From DATLZB01 sp035574175 (lineage in GTDB: Bacteria; Pseudomonadota; Alphaproteobacteria; Rhizobiales; Hyphomicrobiaceae), in contig DATLZB010000155.1 in the NCBI GenBank assembly GCA_035574175.1, positions 1 through 23,383 of the forward strand: DNA of 23,383 bases, given 5' to 3'. The position numbers and the translations under genes were made by a program. The notes under the pieces are model-generated. The model made no database searches. It was given only the letters and a program-made list of their open reading frames with translations, and was not told the origin of the DNA. Below, piece after piece: positions 6,676 through 14,071 of this stretch (positions are counted from its first letter, which is position 1; every line of letters begins with the position of its first letter).

Positions 6676-7854
6676 TCAGGCGCTCCTGTAGAGCTTGGTC
6701 ATGACGAACTCCCTGTGGCCGAGCGCCTCGGCAGCGGTCGCCCGGCCGCTTGCGGTGCGCACCACCATGTCGATCAGTGCATCGCCCGCCTGCTCGATCG
6801 TCATCTCGCGCCGTAGGATGCCCGATACGTCGAGGTCCACGTGTTCGCTCATGGTGCGGATCGTGCGCGGATTGGCCGAAAGCTTGATCACGGGCACGAT
6901 GGGGTTGCCGATAACGTTGCCTTGACCCGTCGGGAAGGTGTGCACCACGAAGCCCGCTGCCGCCATCAGCGTCACGCACTCGGCTGCGGCCGATGAGGTG
7001 TCCATGAAGTAGAGCCCAGGGCCTGACCGCGGCGCCTCCGCCGGATCCAGGACATCGATGTAACGGCACTTGCGGCCAATCTTTTCCAGGTTGCCGAGGG
7101 CCTTCTCCTCGATGGTGGTGAGCCCGCCCTCGATATTGCCTTTGGTCGGCTGGCTGTCGGAGAGGTCGTCCACCTTATGTGCCTCGATCACCTCGCTCTG
7201 GTAGGCTTTCCACATGGCGTACCAGCGCTCGCCGACTTCGGGTGTCGCAGCGCGCGCTTTGCAAATGTGCTCCGCGCCGGTGATCTCCGAGGTCTCGCCG
7301 AAAACCCCATAGATGCCATGCGGGATTAGCTTGTCGTACATATTGCCGACCGTTGGGCAGGAGCCGAGGCCGGTGGTGGTGTCGCTCTCGCCGCATTTGG
7401 TCGAGATCCACAGTTCAGAGAGCCGGCAAGGCTCGCGTTGCAGTTCGCTCGCCCAGTGAACGAACTCCTTGGCCTTGCGCGAGGCGTCCATGATCGTCTT
7501 CAGATCTCCGTTCTGCTCGATCCAGAAACCGGCGACCGGCTTGCCGGTTTTGGCGATGCCGTCGACGATGCGCCCGGTCCAGCCCGGTTCGATGCCGATG
7601 ACCACGCATGCAGCGACATTGGGATTGGCGCCGGTGCCGATCAAGGTGCGAAAGTGAAGGTCGAGGTCCTTGCCGAACTGCAGCCGCCCGTAGGCGTGCG
7701 GCAGCGCCATCGTGCCCTTGATGTTGTTGGCGACCGCCTCGCAGGCGGCATTGGAAATGTCGTCAACGGGCAGAATGACCACATGGTTGCGGACCCCCAC
7801 CCGGCCGTTCTCGCGCCGGTAGCCCATGAACTTGGAGTTGCCGTTGAATGCCAT
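6676..7854 (-). CDS. suyB: UxaA-family lyase large subunit, (R)-sulfolactate sulfo-lyase beta-like
   Basis: A 392-residue protein of the UxaA/GarD family, enzymes that eliminate water or sulfite from hydroxy acids using a metal. Visible family blocks are MGYRRENGRVGVRNHVVILP at the N-terminus, STKCGESDTTTGLGSCPTVG in the middle, and FPTGQGNVIGNPIVPVIKLS near the C-terminus. It lacks the N-terminal SAF domain of altronate dehydratase; that domain is encoded separately by the next gene upstream, as in SuyAB. SuyAB cleaves (R)-sulfolactate to pyruvate and sulfite. Length (about 390) matches SuyB. A split altronate/galactarate-type dehydratase is the alternative. The ATG at 7854 lies 10 bases after the small-subunit stop, so the two are co-translated. 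Family assignment is firm; the substrate is inferred. Confidence 0.85.
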   Translation of the reverse strand: MAFNGNSKFMGYRRENGRVGVRNHVVILPVDDISNAACEAVANNIKGTMALPHAYGRLQFGKDLDLHFRTLIGTGANPNVAACVVIGIEPGWTGRIVDGIAKTGKPVAGFWIEQNGDLKTIMDASRKAKEFVHWASELQREPCRLSELWISTKCGESDTTTGLGSCPTVGNMYDKLIPHGIYGVFGETSEITGAEHICKARAATPEVGERWYAMWKAYQSEVIEAHKVDDLSDSQPTKGNIEGGLTTIEEKALGNLEKIGRKCRYIDVLDPAEAPRSGPGLYFMDTSSAAAECVTLMAAAGFVVHTFPTGQGNVIGNPIVPVIKLSANPRTIRTMSEHVDLDVSGILRREMTIEQAGDALIDMVVRTASGRATAAEALGHREFVMTKLYRSA

Positions 7855-7864
7855 GAGGGCCCCC

Positions 7865-8152
7865 TCACCAGCGCTTGGTCTTCAGATTGTGCACGTGGAC
7901 GTGCCCGCCGGCCGGAACGTCGGCGATGATCCGGCCGATATCCTCGCCATACTTGATCGCCGTGTCGCCGGCCTTGAGCGGTTTTAAGGCCACCTTGTGG
8001 CCAATCGGGATGTCGGCCACGCTCTTTAGGCGAAACGACGAATTGTCCTCGGTGACCACGCACAGCATGTCCGTGCCGGCCTTAAGGCCCTCCACGACCA
8101 CTACGCCGACGTTGTCCCTGCGGTCATGGACAAGGAGCTGGGGTATGCTCAT
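7865..8152 (-). CDS. suyA: UxaA-family lyase small subunit (SAF domain), (R)-sulfolactate sulfo-lyase alpha-like
   Basis: A 95-residue SAF-domain protein corresponding to the N-terminal domain of UxaA and to SuyA. It begins MSIPQLLVHDRRDNVGVVVV and ends HVHVHNLKTKRW; the DNVGV, IPIGHKVAL and IKYGEDIG blocks are the family's conserved positions. The C-terminal HNxKTKRW ending is what I recall for SuyA proteins. The start ATG 8152 was preferred over 8182 because GGAGGG stands about 8 bases upstream and it gives the usual length. It precedes the large subunit by 10 bases. Together they should form one enzyme, most likely splitting (R)-sulfolactate into pyruvate and sulfite in the cytoplasm. Confidence 0.85.
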   Translation of the reverse strand: MSIPQLLVHDRRDNVGVVVVEGLKAGTDMLCVVTEDNSSFRLKSVADIPIGHKVALKPLKAGDTAIKYGEDIGRIIADVPAGGHVHVHNLKTKRW

Positions 8153-8187
8153 TGAATGTCCCTCCGGCATCACCTGAGGCATCGATA

Positions 8188-8220
8188 TGACCTAAGTCAC
8201 GCGAACGGATCGGTTGTCAA
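8188..8220 (-). promoter_or_regulatory. Candidate suyA promoter with overlapping dyad
   Basis: On the minus strand a perfect TTGACA (8220-8215) could be a -35 box. The inverted repeat TGAC-CTAA-GTCA (8188-8199) lies where the -10 box would fall, about 36 bases before the suyA start. No good -10 hexamer is visible, so this is a candidate regulated promoter. The region separates divergent suyA and the Ldh2-type gene and could serve both. Confidence 0.3.
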
Positions 8221-8290
8221 TCGCGGGTCGCCGGATCGCACGGCAGGAGAGACCAAGTCTTGGCCCGCAGCGAACGGGCGCCAGCGTAAA

Positions 8291-8297
8291 GGGGGAG
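8291..8297 (+). promoter_or_regulatory. Ribosome binding site deciding the GTG start of the Ldh2-type gene
   Basis: GGGGGAG ends 8 bases before GTG 8306, optimal spacing. The in-frame ATG 8324 has only a poor match upstream, so GTG 8306 is preferred. Confidence 0.6.
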
Positions 8298-8305
8298 CCG
8301 GAAGC

Positions 8306-9292
8306 GTGGTCAATGAACGCAGGATGTCGCTGGAGGCAGCGCAAGCGCTGGTTGAGCGCGTTCTTGTATCGAACCGCACGTCACCCGCGAACGCCCGATC
8401 GGTGGCCCGGGCACTGGTCGTGGCAGAGGCCTGCGGTCTTAAGGGGCACGGCCTTTCGCGCGTCACCTCCTATGCCGAACAGGCCCGTTGCGGCAAGATC
8501 GACGGGTTCGCCGTCCCGTCCATGGAACGCACCGCGCCCGCGCTCGCCGTCATCGACGCTGCCCATGGCTTCGCCTATCCGGCGCTCGATCTGGCCGTGG
8601 AGGCTGTGCTGGAGCCGGTGGAGGAGCTCGGCGTGGCGGTGGCCGGTGTGCGCCGTTCCCATCACTGCGGCGCCATGGGATTCGTGGTCGAGCGTATCGC
8701 TGCCGCCGGGCATGTCGGGTTGATGTTCGCCAACACGCCGCGGGCGATGGCGCCGTGGGGCGGCCGGCGCGCCCTATTCGGCACCAACCCGATCGCCTTC
8801 GCAGCCCCGAACGAGGATGGTCCGCCGGTGGTGGTCGATCTCTCGCTTTCCAAGGTGGCGCGGGGCAACATCCTGGCGGCCAGGCAACGGGGCGAGCCGA
8901 TCCCTGAAGGCTGGGCGCTCGACGAGGGGGGCCGCCCGACAACGGATCCGCAAGCCGCCCTCGCGGGCACGCTGTTGCCGGTCGGTGACGCCAAGGGCAC
9001 GGCCCTTGCGCTGATGGTGGAAGTTCTCGCCGCCGGACTGACCGGCGCGAGGTTCGCCTTCGAGGCAAGTTCCTATCTCGATGCGGACGGGCCGCCCCCC
9101 GCCACCGGTCAGCTCTTGATCGCGCTTTCAACCGACCGGCTCGGTACGCCCAATGCGGCGAGCCACATCGCGTTGCTGCTGCGGGCCATTAGCGAGGAAC
9201 CCGGGGTGCGGCTCCCGGGCCGGCGGCGGCAGGATGCGCTCGACAGGGCCCGCGCGGAGGGAGTTGCCGTTCCACTGGAGCTTCTCACCTAG
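8306..9292 (+). CDS. Ldh2/malate dehydrogenase-2 family NAD(P)H oxidoreductase, ComC-like
   Basis: A 328-residue cytoplasmic 2-hydroxyacid dehydrogenase of the Ldh2/MDH2 family, unrelated to classical Rossmann lactate dehydrogenases. Family features are KGHGLSRV (Arg52), the catalytic histidine in RRSHHCGAMG (His120), FGTNPIAFAAP, and GDAKGTALALMVEVLAAGLTG near the C-terminus. ComC, (R)-sulfolactate dehydrogenase, belongs to this family and interconverts sulfopyruvate and (R)-sulfolactate. The divergent suyAB-like pair makes that role attractive: ComC would supply or equilibrate the SuyAB substrate. Other 2-hydroxy acids remain possible. The usual (S)-sulfolactate dehydrogenase partner (SlcC) is not in the window. 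The start is GTG 8306, supported by its ribosome binding site. Confidence 0.88.
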   Translation: MVNERRMSLEAAQALVERVLVSNRTSPANARSVARALVVAEACGLKGHGLSRVTSYAEQARCGKIDGFAVPSMERTAPALAVIDAAHGFAYPALDLAVEAVLEPVEELGVAVAGVRRSHHCGAMGFVVERIAAAGHVGLMFANTPRAMAPWGGRRALFGTNPIAFAAPNEDGPPVVVDLSLSKVARGNILAARQRGEPIPEGWALDEGGRPTTDPQAALAGTLLPVGDAKGTALALMVEVLAAGLTGARFAFEASSYLDADGPPPATGQLLIALSTDRLGTPNAASHIALLLRAISEEPGVRLPGRRRQDALDRARAEGVAVPLELLT

Positions 9293-9489
9293 CAGTGCCA
9301 CCGGGCCGCAGCCGAAGGGTGCCATAAACGTCGTGCTGCACCGCGGGGCGCGCACGGTGAGGAATGCAGCAAGTACGGAGCTCTGGCGAGGGGCCAGGTG
9401 TCCTCGGCCACGAAGCGGTCGATCGCCTTGCGGCGGTCCGCGCCCTGCTGGCGTGACCTGCCGCGTATCGGGTCGCTGGGGGCGTCGCG

Positions 9490-10653
9490 TCATGCGCCGA
9501 TGTCGAACAGCGGAGGGCCCTTCCTCAGGGCCGCACGCGCCAACAGACCGCGATGGATCTCGGAGGTGCCGTCGAAAATGCGATAGACGCGTGCGTCTCG
9601 ATAGTAGCGCTCGATGGGCAGCTCTTTGCAAAAACCCATGCCGCCAAAGATCTGCACGGCTCGGTCGACGACGCGGCCCAGCATCTCGGAGGCCTCTACC
9701 TTGACCATCGAGATCCAGTCGCGTGCATCCCTGCCCTGGTCGATTTCCCAAGCTGCGCGCAGCACCATCAGGCGCGCCGCGTTGATCTCGATTACGCTGT
9801 CGGCGATAAGCTGCTGGATGAGCTGGAATTCGCCGATCGCCTTGCCAAATTGACGACGCTCGCCGGCATAGCTGGTGGCAAGCGCCAGCACGCGAGACGC
9901 CTTGCCCACGGCGCGAGCGGCGACCTGGGCGAGGCGCACGCGGCCAAGCGTCTCCTGGATCAGCTTCATGCCGTTGCCCTCGCCTCCGAGCAAGGACTCG
10001 GCGTCGAGTTTGACGTCGTCGAAATGCAGCTCGACGTGACTGGTGCCTCGGAGCCCCATCATCGGCTGGTCGCGCCCCACCGTGACGCCTGGCAGGTTCT
10101 TGTCGACGAGGAACAGCGAGATGGTTCGCGCCTGGCCGGTAACGGCGGAAACCACGAAGTAGTCCGAGTAGAGCCCATCGCTGATGAAGTGCTTGCGTCC
10201 CGTCAGGCGCCATCCACGTCCATCTTTGCTCGCTCGGGTGGCAATGCCCGCCGCATCCGACCCGGCGCCGGGCTCGGTGATGGCGATGCTGCACGTTCGC
10301 TCGCCCTTGACCGTCGGCAGCAGCCAGCGCTGTCGCTGCTCGCCTTCGCACGCCAGCAACACTTCGTAGACGTTGCCGAAGGCTCTGCGCACGAGGATGT
10401 CGGTGGTATGCCCGAACTGCTCCTCGACCAGCATCGTATCGAGCGCCGAAAGTCCGCCTCCGCCGAGCGCGGCGGGCATGTTCATGGCATAGAGGCCGAG
10501 GCTGTTGGCTTTCTCGAATATGGAGCGGGCCGTGGCCGGATCGAGCCGCCCCTCGCGCTCGACCTCATCCTCCAGCGGCGCGAGATGCTCGGCGATGAAC
10601 CTACGCACCGTATCGACGAGCAGCCGCTGCTCGCTGGACAGGGAGAACTCCAC
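9490..10653 (-). CDS. Acyl-CoA dehydrogenase family protein
   Basis: A 387-residue flavoprotein with the standard acyl-CoA dehydrogenase layout: an N-terminal helical domain (SLSSEQRLLVDTVRRFI onward), a middle beta domain with CSIAITEPGAGSDAAG, and a C-terminal helical domain with RRQFGKAIGEFQLIQQLIAD and QIFGGMGF. These enzymes introduce an alpha-beta double bond into acyl-CoA, passing electrons to ETF. At the catalytic base position, where medium-chain enzymes have Glu in YEGTSQI, this protein has Asp361 (RIFDGTSEIHR). That substitution also occurs in ACAD10/11-like members. The GTG start at 10653 is set by AGGAGG 8 bases upstream. It lies 16 bases after the dehydroshikimate dehydratase stop, so it is the second gene of that operon. 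Its substrate is unknown. Confidence 0.9.
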   Translation of the reverse strand: MEFSLSSEQRLLVDTVRRFIAEHLAPLEDEVEREGRLDPATARSIFEKANSLGLYAMNMPAALGGGGLSALDTMLVEEQFGHTTDILVRRAFGNVYEVLLACEGEQRQRWLLPTVKGERTCSIAITEPGAGSDAAGIATRASKDGRGWRLTGRKHFISDGLYSDYFVVSAVTGQARTISLFLVDKNLPGVTVGRDQPMMGLRGTSHVELHFDDVKLDAESLLGGEGNGMKLIQETLGRVRLAQVAARAVGKASRVLALATSYAGERRQFGKAIGEFQLIQQLIADSVIEINAARLMVLRAAWEIDQGRDARDWISMVKVEASEMLGRVVDRAVQIFGGMGFCKELPIERYYRDARVYRIFDGTSEIHRGLLARAALRKGPPLFDIGA

Positions 10654-10661
10654 CGTCGAGA

Positions 10662-10667
10662 CCTCCT
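10662..10667 (-). promoter_or_regulatory. Ribosome binding site deciding the GTG start of the acyl-CoA dehydrogenase
   Basis: AGGAGG on the minus strand, 8 bases before GTG 10653, within the 16-base gap after the upstream gene's TAA. The frame is open far upstream (to 10899) but only this start has a binding site and the family N-terminus. Confidence 0.7.
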
Positions 10668-10669
10668 GA

Positions 10670-12550
10670 TTAGGGGATCGGGTTGCTGGCGAGACGCGAC
10701 TGGGCGGCGAGCCGAATCGGTGCGTTGCTGGCGCCGAAGCCCTTGTATCCGCGCCGCTCGACGATCTCGAAGAAGAAGCGATCGTCGAACGTCTGCGTGT
10801 AGGCTTGCCGGTACTCGCCGCCCGCGTCGCGATCGTAAAGGAGGTTGTGGACCCTGAGAGCATCGATTTGGTCGGCCGTGAGGTCGGTCTTGCTCTCAAT
10901 GTCGTCGTAATAGTTGTCGGGGACCGTGAGCAGCGATACGCCGTTTGCCTTCAGGGTGCGAACCGTCGCGTAGATGTCGTCGCTCGCCAAGGCGATGTGT
11001 TGCACGCCGGAGCCGAACGCCTCGGAGACGAAGCGCGCCGACATGGAGTGCTTGGACTGTGAGGCGTTGAGCACGACTCTGAGCGCACCATCGCTGGCCT
11101 GCACCACTTGGCTCTTGACGAGCCCGCCCGGGTCGAGAACGTCCTGCTCGGGCATCTTCGACAGATCGAGCAGCGAAGTGTAGAAGAGCAGCCAGGTGAG
11201 CATCTCCTCGTAGTGCATCGACTGGGAGATGTGATCGACCCTGGTAAGTCCTGCGCCGCGCCCGGCGCCCGGTTCGCCTGTGGGCGTGAACTCGACGTCC
11301 CAAACGCGGGCGAGTTCGCTGTGCCCATCTATGAAGTAGAGCAGGCTGCCGCCGACGCCGCGCACGGCGGGGATCTCGAGCTCGCCCGGCCCGACGGCCT
11401 GGCGGAAGGGTTGATCGAGCAGCCGCTTGGCCCGGTCGAGGGTTTTGGCGGCATCGTCGACCTTGATGCCGATGGCGCACACCGAGGTCCCGTGCATGAT
11501 GTTGTAGGAGTGCGCGAAGCCCTCCTTGTCAGTGTTGACGACCAGGTTGATGTCGCCCTGCGACCATCGCGTCACGGCTTTCGATTTGTGCACGCCGGTT
11601 CTGGCGAAGCCAAGGCCGCTGAGCAGCTTCTCTAAGCGCGGTTCGGTGTCCTCATCGACGGTGAATTCGATGAACTCCGTACCCAGGCACTTCGATCGCG
11701 TCGGCAGCGGGGGGAGGGCGGGGTAGGTAATACCCGTGCGCAGGCGCAGTTCGTCCATCAAATAGAGCAGCGAGCGGCGGCCGTCGATGGCGACGCTGCG
11801 GGCGGAGCCTGCACGGAACTGGTCGTTGAAGATCTCGAGCGACAGCACGCCGTCGTAGCCCGTCGTCTGCAACGCGGCCATAAAGTCGAGCACCGGCAGC
11901 TCGCCCTGGCCGGGGAAGTTCCTGAAATGGCGGCTCCACGACAAGGTGTCCATGTCGAGGACCGGAGCGTCCGCAACCTGCACCAGGAATATGCGGTTGC
12001 GCGGAATGGCCGACATCGCCTTGAGGTCGGTCCTGCGGGCGAGGATGTGGAAGCTGTCGAGCACCAATCCGACGGCTTCGTGGTCAGCGCGCCGCACTGC
12101 CTCCCAGGCGTCACGGTAGTCGTTGATGTGACGGCCCCAGGCCAACGCCTCGAATCCGATGCGCAGGCCCCGTCCGGCCGCGCGCTCGCCGAGCTCATTG
12201 AGGTCGGCCGCCGCCCGGTCGATGCCGCCGTGGCTCTCGGGCGAGACGTTCGAGCACACGAGCAGCAGATCGCAACCGAGCTCCTGCATGAGGTCGAACT
12301 TGCGCTCGGCCCGAGCGAACGCGCGCGCGCGTTTGTCGGGGGGCATGCCCTCGAAATCTCGGAACGGCTGGAACGTGACGATTTCCATGCCGAGATCGCC
12401 GACCATCCGGCGAACGTCGCCTGGGGTGCCATGGAAGGACAAAAGGTCGTTCTCAAAGAGCTCGACGCCTTTGAAGCCGGCAGCGGCAATGGCCTCGAGC
12501 TTTTCGTCCAGGGCCCCTCTGAGACACACTGTGGCGATCGACAGTTTCAT
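10670..12550 (-). CDS. quiC: Bimodular 3-dehydroshikimate dehydratase / HPPD-like protein (QuiC type)
   Basis: A 626-residue protein with two domains. Residues 1 to about 270 form a xylose-isomerase-like TIM barrel; 3-dehydroshikimate dehydratase converts 3-dehydroshikimate to protocatechuate. Its metal ligands are all visible, with the same numbers I recall for Pseudomonas putida QuiC1: Glu134 (GFEALAWGR), Asp165 (LVLDSFHI), Gln191 (LVQVADAP), Glu239 (LSLEIFND); His168 and Arg210 are also present. Residues about 290-610 form a vicinal-oxygen-chelate domain like 4-hydroxyphenylpyruvate dioxygenase, with the iron triad His440 (RVDHISQ), His518 (GVQHIAL) and Glu595 (FFFEIVERRG). ATG 12550 gives the family start, with GGGGGAG upstream. 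First gene of the operon with the acyl-CoA dehydrogenase; divergent from the LysR gene. Confidence 0.92.
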   Translation of the reverse strand: MKLSIATVCLRGALDEKLEAIAAAGFKGVELFENDLLSFHGTPGDVRRMVGDLGMEIVTFQPFRDFEGMPPDKRARAFARAERKFDLMQELGCDLLLVCSNVSPESHGGIDRAAADLNELGERAAGRGLRIGFEALAWGRHINDYRDAWEAVRRADHEAVGLVLDSFHILARRTDLKAMSAIPRNRIFLVQVADAPVLDMDTLSWSRHFRNFPGQGELPVLDFMAALQTTGYDGVLSLEIFNDQFRAGSARSVAIDGRRSLLYLMDELRLRTGITYPALPPLPTRSKCLGTEFIEFTVDEDTEPRLEKLLSGLGFARTGVHKSKAVTRWSQGDINLVVNTDKEGFAHSYNIMHGTSVCAIGIKVDDAAKTLDRAKRLLDQPFRQAVGPGELEIPAVRGVGGSLLYFIDGHSELARVWDVEFTPTGEPGAGRGAGLTRVDHISQSMHYEEMLTWLLFYTSLLDLSKMPEQDVLDPGGLVKSQVVQASDGALRVVLNASQSKHSMSARFVSEAFGSGVQHIALASDDIYATVRTLKANGVSLLTVPDNYYDDIESKTDLTADQIDALRVHNLLYDRDAGGEYRQAYTQTFDDRFFFEIVERRGYKGFGASNAPIRLAAQSRLASNPIP

Positions 12551-12854
12551 GGGGCTCCCCCGGGACGAGCGAAAACGCACCGCTGCACGGCGGGCCTCCT
12601 CGCCCGCGCCGGCCATGCCATCTCGCTGGCGGCGGGTCCGTCAATGACGAAGATTTGGGCTCCACTAAACCTGATGTTACATTGCCATCGCGTCGGCAAG
12701 AGAGGGAGGAACAAGGGGGCGCCAGGATCATGCACGCAAAACGAAAAGCAGGGCAGCGCGCAGCCCCGGTCGAAAACCGGGTCAGACCTCAACCGGTTGG
12801 CGATCGGCCGCGCGCGCGCTAGCCTCCACAGCCGTTGTTCGACGCCGAGTGCTG
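12551..12854. other. Divergent regulatory region between quiC-type gene and LysR gene
   Basis: A 304-base stretch without a credible gene. It holds the first copy of the 41-base LysR-locus element (12640-12680, towards the dehydratase) and presumably the LysR promoter to its right. No hairpin or RNA gene was recognised. Several frames pass through it, but none shows family-like sequence. Confidence 0.6.
12640..12680 (-). promoter_or_regulatory. LysR-locus element, copy 1 (towards the dehydratase operon)
   Basis: Read on the minus strand, this starts GTAACATCAGGTTTAG and ends AAATCTTCGTCATTGAC. It matches the copy at 13799-13839 at 31 of 41 positions with no gaps. The left part carries a dyad, AAC-N5-GTT, with the outer bases T and T; the copy-2 version is a perfect T-N11-A LysR box. 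The right end GTCATTGAC contains a TTGAC that could be a -35 box about 90 bases before the quiC-type start. Inferred to be the binding site of the adjacent LysR protein; it would also allow autoregulation. Confidence 0.6.
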
Positions 12855-13802
12855 ATGCTCACGCTCCGCCAGATCGAGGTCATCCGGGCCATCATGGTGA
12901 CGGGCAGCGTCGGTGGCGCCGCCCGCTTGCTCAACGTCTCCTCGCCCGGCATCAGCCGCGTCATGAAGCACGCGGAGGCCATGCTCGGCCTCAAGCTGTT
13001 CAGCAGGAAAGCCGGTCGCTACACGCCGACGAGCGAGGCCAACGACATCTTCGACCAGATCAACAGCGTATACGATAAGGTCGAGGATTTGCACTTCCTG
13101 GTCAAACGCCTCAAGCGGGGCGCCGACGCGGAGCTCAAGATCGGCTCAGTACCGAGCATCTCCAACGTGATGGTTCCGCGGGCCGTCGCCGATGTCCGGC
13201 GCAAGTATCCTAATCTGCTCATCGACATCGACATTCTGAAAATCGAGGAGGCCATCAACTACCTGCTGCTGGGCAAGGGCGAGATCGTAGCGGTCAGCCA
13301 CAAGGTGGAGCACCCGATGCTCACCTTCGAGCCGCTCGCCAAGGGGCGCCTCAAGTGCATCGTGCCAAAAGGACATCCGCTGGCGCATCGCGATAGGGTC
13401 TCGGCCGACCAGATCGTGAAGTACCCTCTGATCGGTATCGATCCCAACGACCCCTATGGGCGGATCATGGCCGGGATCTTCTCCAACCACGCCCTTTCCT
13501 ACGAGGTTACGATCCGCGCCCGTTTCGGTTCGACCGTTTGCGCGCTCGTCACCAGCGGGCTCGGTGTGGCGATCATCGACGAGTTTACGCTGGCGGCCGA
13601 CAACTGGCCGAACCTGCGCGCCCTCGAGATCGTCGAGCCGACCGTCTTTGAAACCTATATCGCCTACCGGAAGGACACCACGCTTTCGAGCTATTGCGCG
13701 TTTTTCGTCGCTTCGCTGCGCGGACACATGCAGAGCCAGCGTTGTGGCGCTGAGCCGGATCGGTCAGCCACCAGCCCCCGCGATGCCTTTCACAGAAAGT
13801 AA
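12855..13802 (+). CDS. LysR-family transcriptional regulator
   Basis: A 315-residue DNA-binding regulator. The N-terminus MLTLRQIEVIRAIMVTGSVG begins the winged helix-turn-helix (about residues 1-65, with AARLLNVSSPGISRVMKHAE as the recognition part). A LysR substrate-binding domain follows from about residue 92 (ELKIGSVPSISN) to the C-terminus, including ALVTSGLGVAIIDEF. Such proteins bind T-N11-A boxes and respond to a pathway intermediate. Its position between the dehydratase operon and the transporter operon, with a duplicated element on each side, makes it the likely regulator of both. ATG 12855 was chosen over GTG 12849, which adds two residues; neither has a strong ribosome binding site. 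Its TAA stop lies within copy 2 of the element. Confidence 0.92.
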   Translation: MLTLRQIEVIRAIMVTGSVGGAARLLNVSSPGISRVMKHAEAMLGLKLFSRKAGRYTPTSEANDIFDQINSVYDKVEDLHFLVKRLKRGADAELKIGSVPSISNVMVPRAVADVRRKYPNLLIDIDILKIEEAINYLLLGKGEIVAVSHKVEHPMLTFEPLAKGRLKCIVPKGHPLAHRDRVSADQIVKYPLIGIDPNDPYGRIMAGIFSNHALSYEVTIRARFGSTVCALVTSGLGVAIIDEFTLAADNWPNLRALEIVEPTVFETYIAYRKDTTLSSYCAFFVASLRGHMQSQRCGAEPDRSATSPRDAFHRK

Positions 13803-13839
13803 CATTAGGTTAAGGTGGCTGAAAATCTTGGTCATTGAC
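13799..13839 (+). promoter_or_regulatory. LysR-locus element, copy 2 (towards the ABC transporter operon)
   Basis: Starts GTAACATTAGGTTAAG and ends AAATCTTGGTCATTGAC. It contains a perfect dyad TAAC-ATTAG-GTTA (13800-13812), exactly a T-N11-A LysR box, overlapping the LysR stop codon. The right end contains GGTCA-T-TGACC (13830-13840), itself an 11-base palindrome whose TTGACC could be a -35 box; no good -10 is visible 17 bases on. It lies 232 bases before the binding-protein gene. The 13803-14071 gap otherwise holds no recognisable gene. Confidence 0.65.
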
Positions 13840-14071
13840 CTCATCTGGGGCCCGCAGCAGGCTGGCTCAGGCATCAACAAGGGGGGCTATGTCATCCGTT
13901 CGACAGTAGCGGCCAGCCGCTACGCGCAACCGCCCTCAGGGCTGACCGGATCGGGCGGCCCGGGCCGACGATGCCAAGCAATCAGATCGACGAAGGGTCG
14001 GCAGCCGGGCGCTGCCACCCGAAGTTCGGTGTGAGGAAGTCCGACCAGACAAACGACACGGAGGAACGCTT

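Noticed and set aside
9293..9489. Possible gene remnant between the Ldh2-type and acyl-CoA dehydrogenase genes
   Set aside because: A minus-strand frame reads RRKAIDRFVAEDTWPLA, which looks protein-like, but I cannot match it to a family and no start or ribosome binding site is visible. Left unannotated.
11927..13078. A 383-codon plus-strand frame opposite the dehydratase and into the LysR gene
   Set aside because: It overlaps two well-supported genes and the duplicated element, and shows no family sequence.
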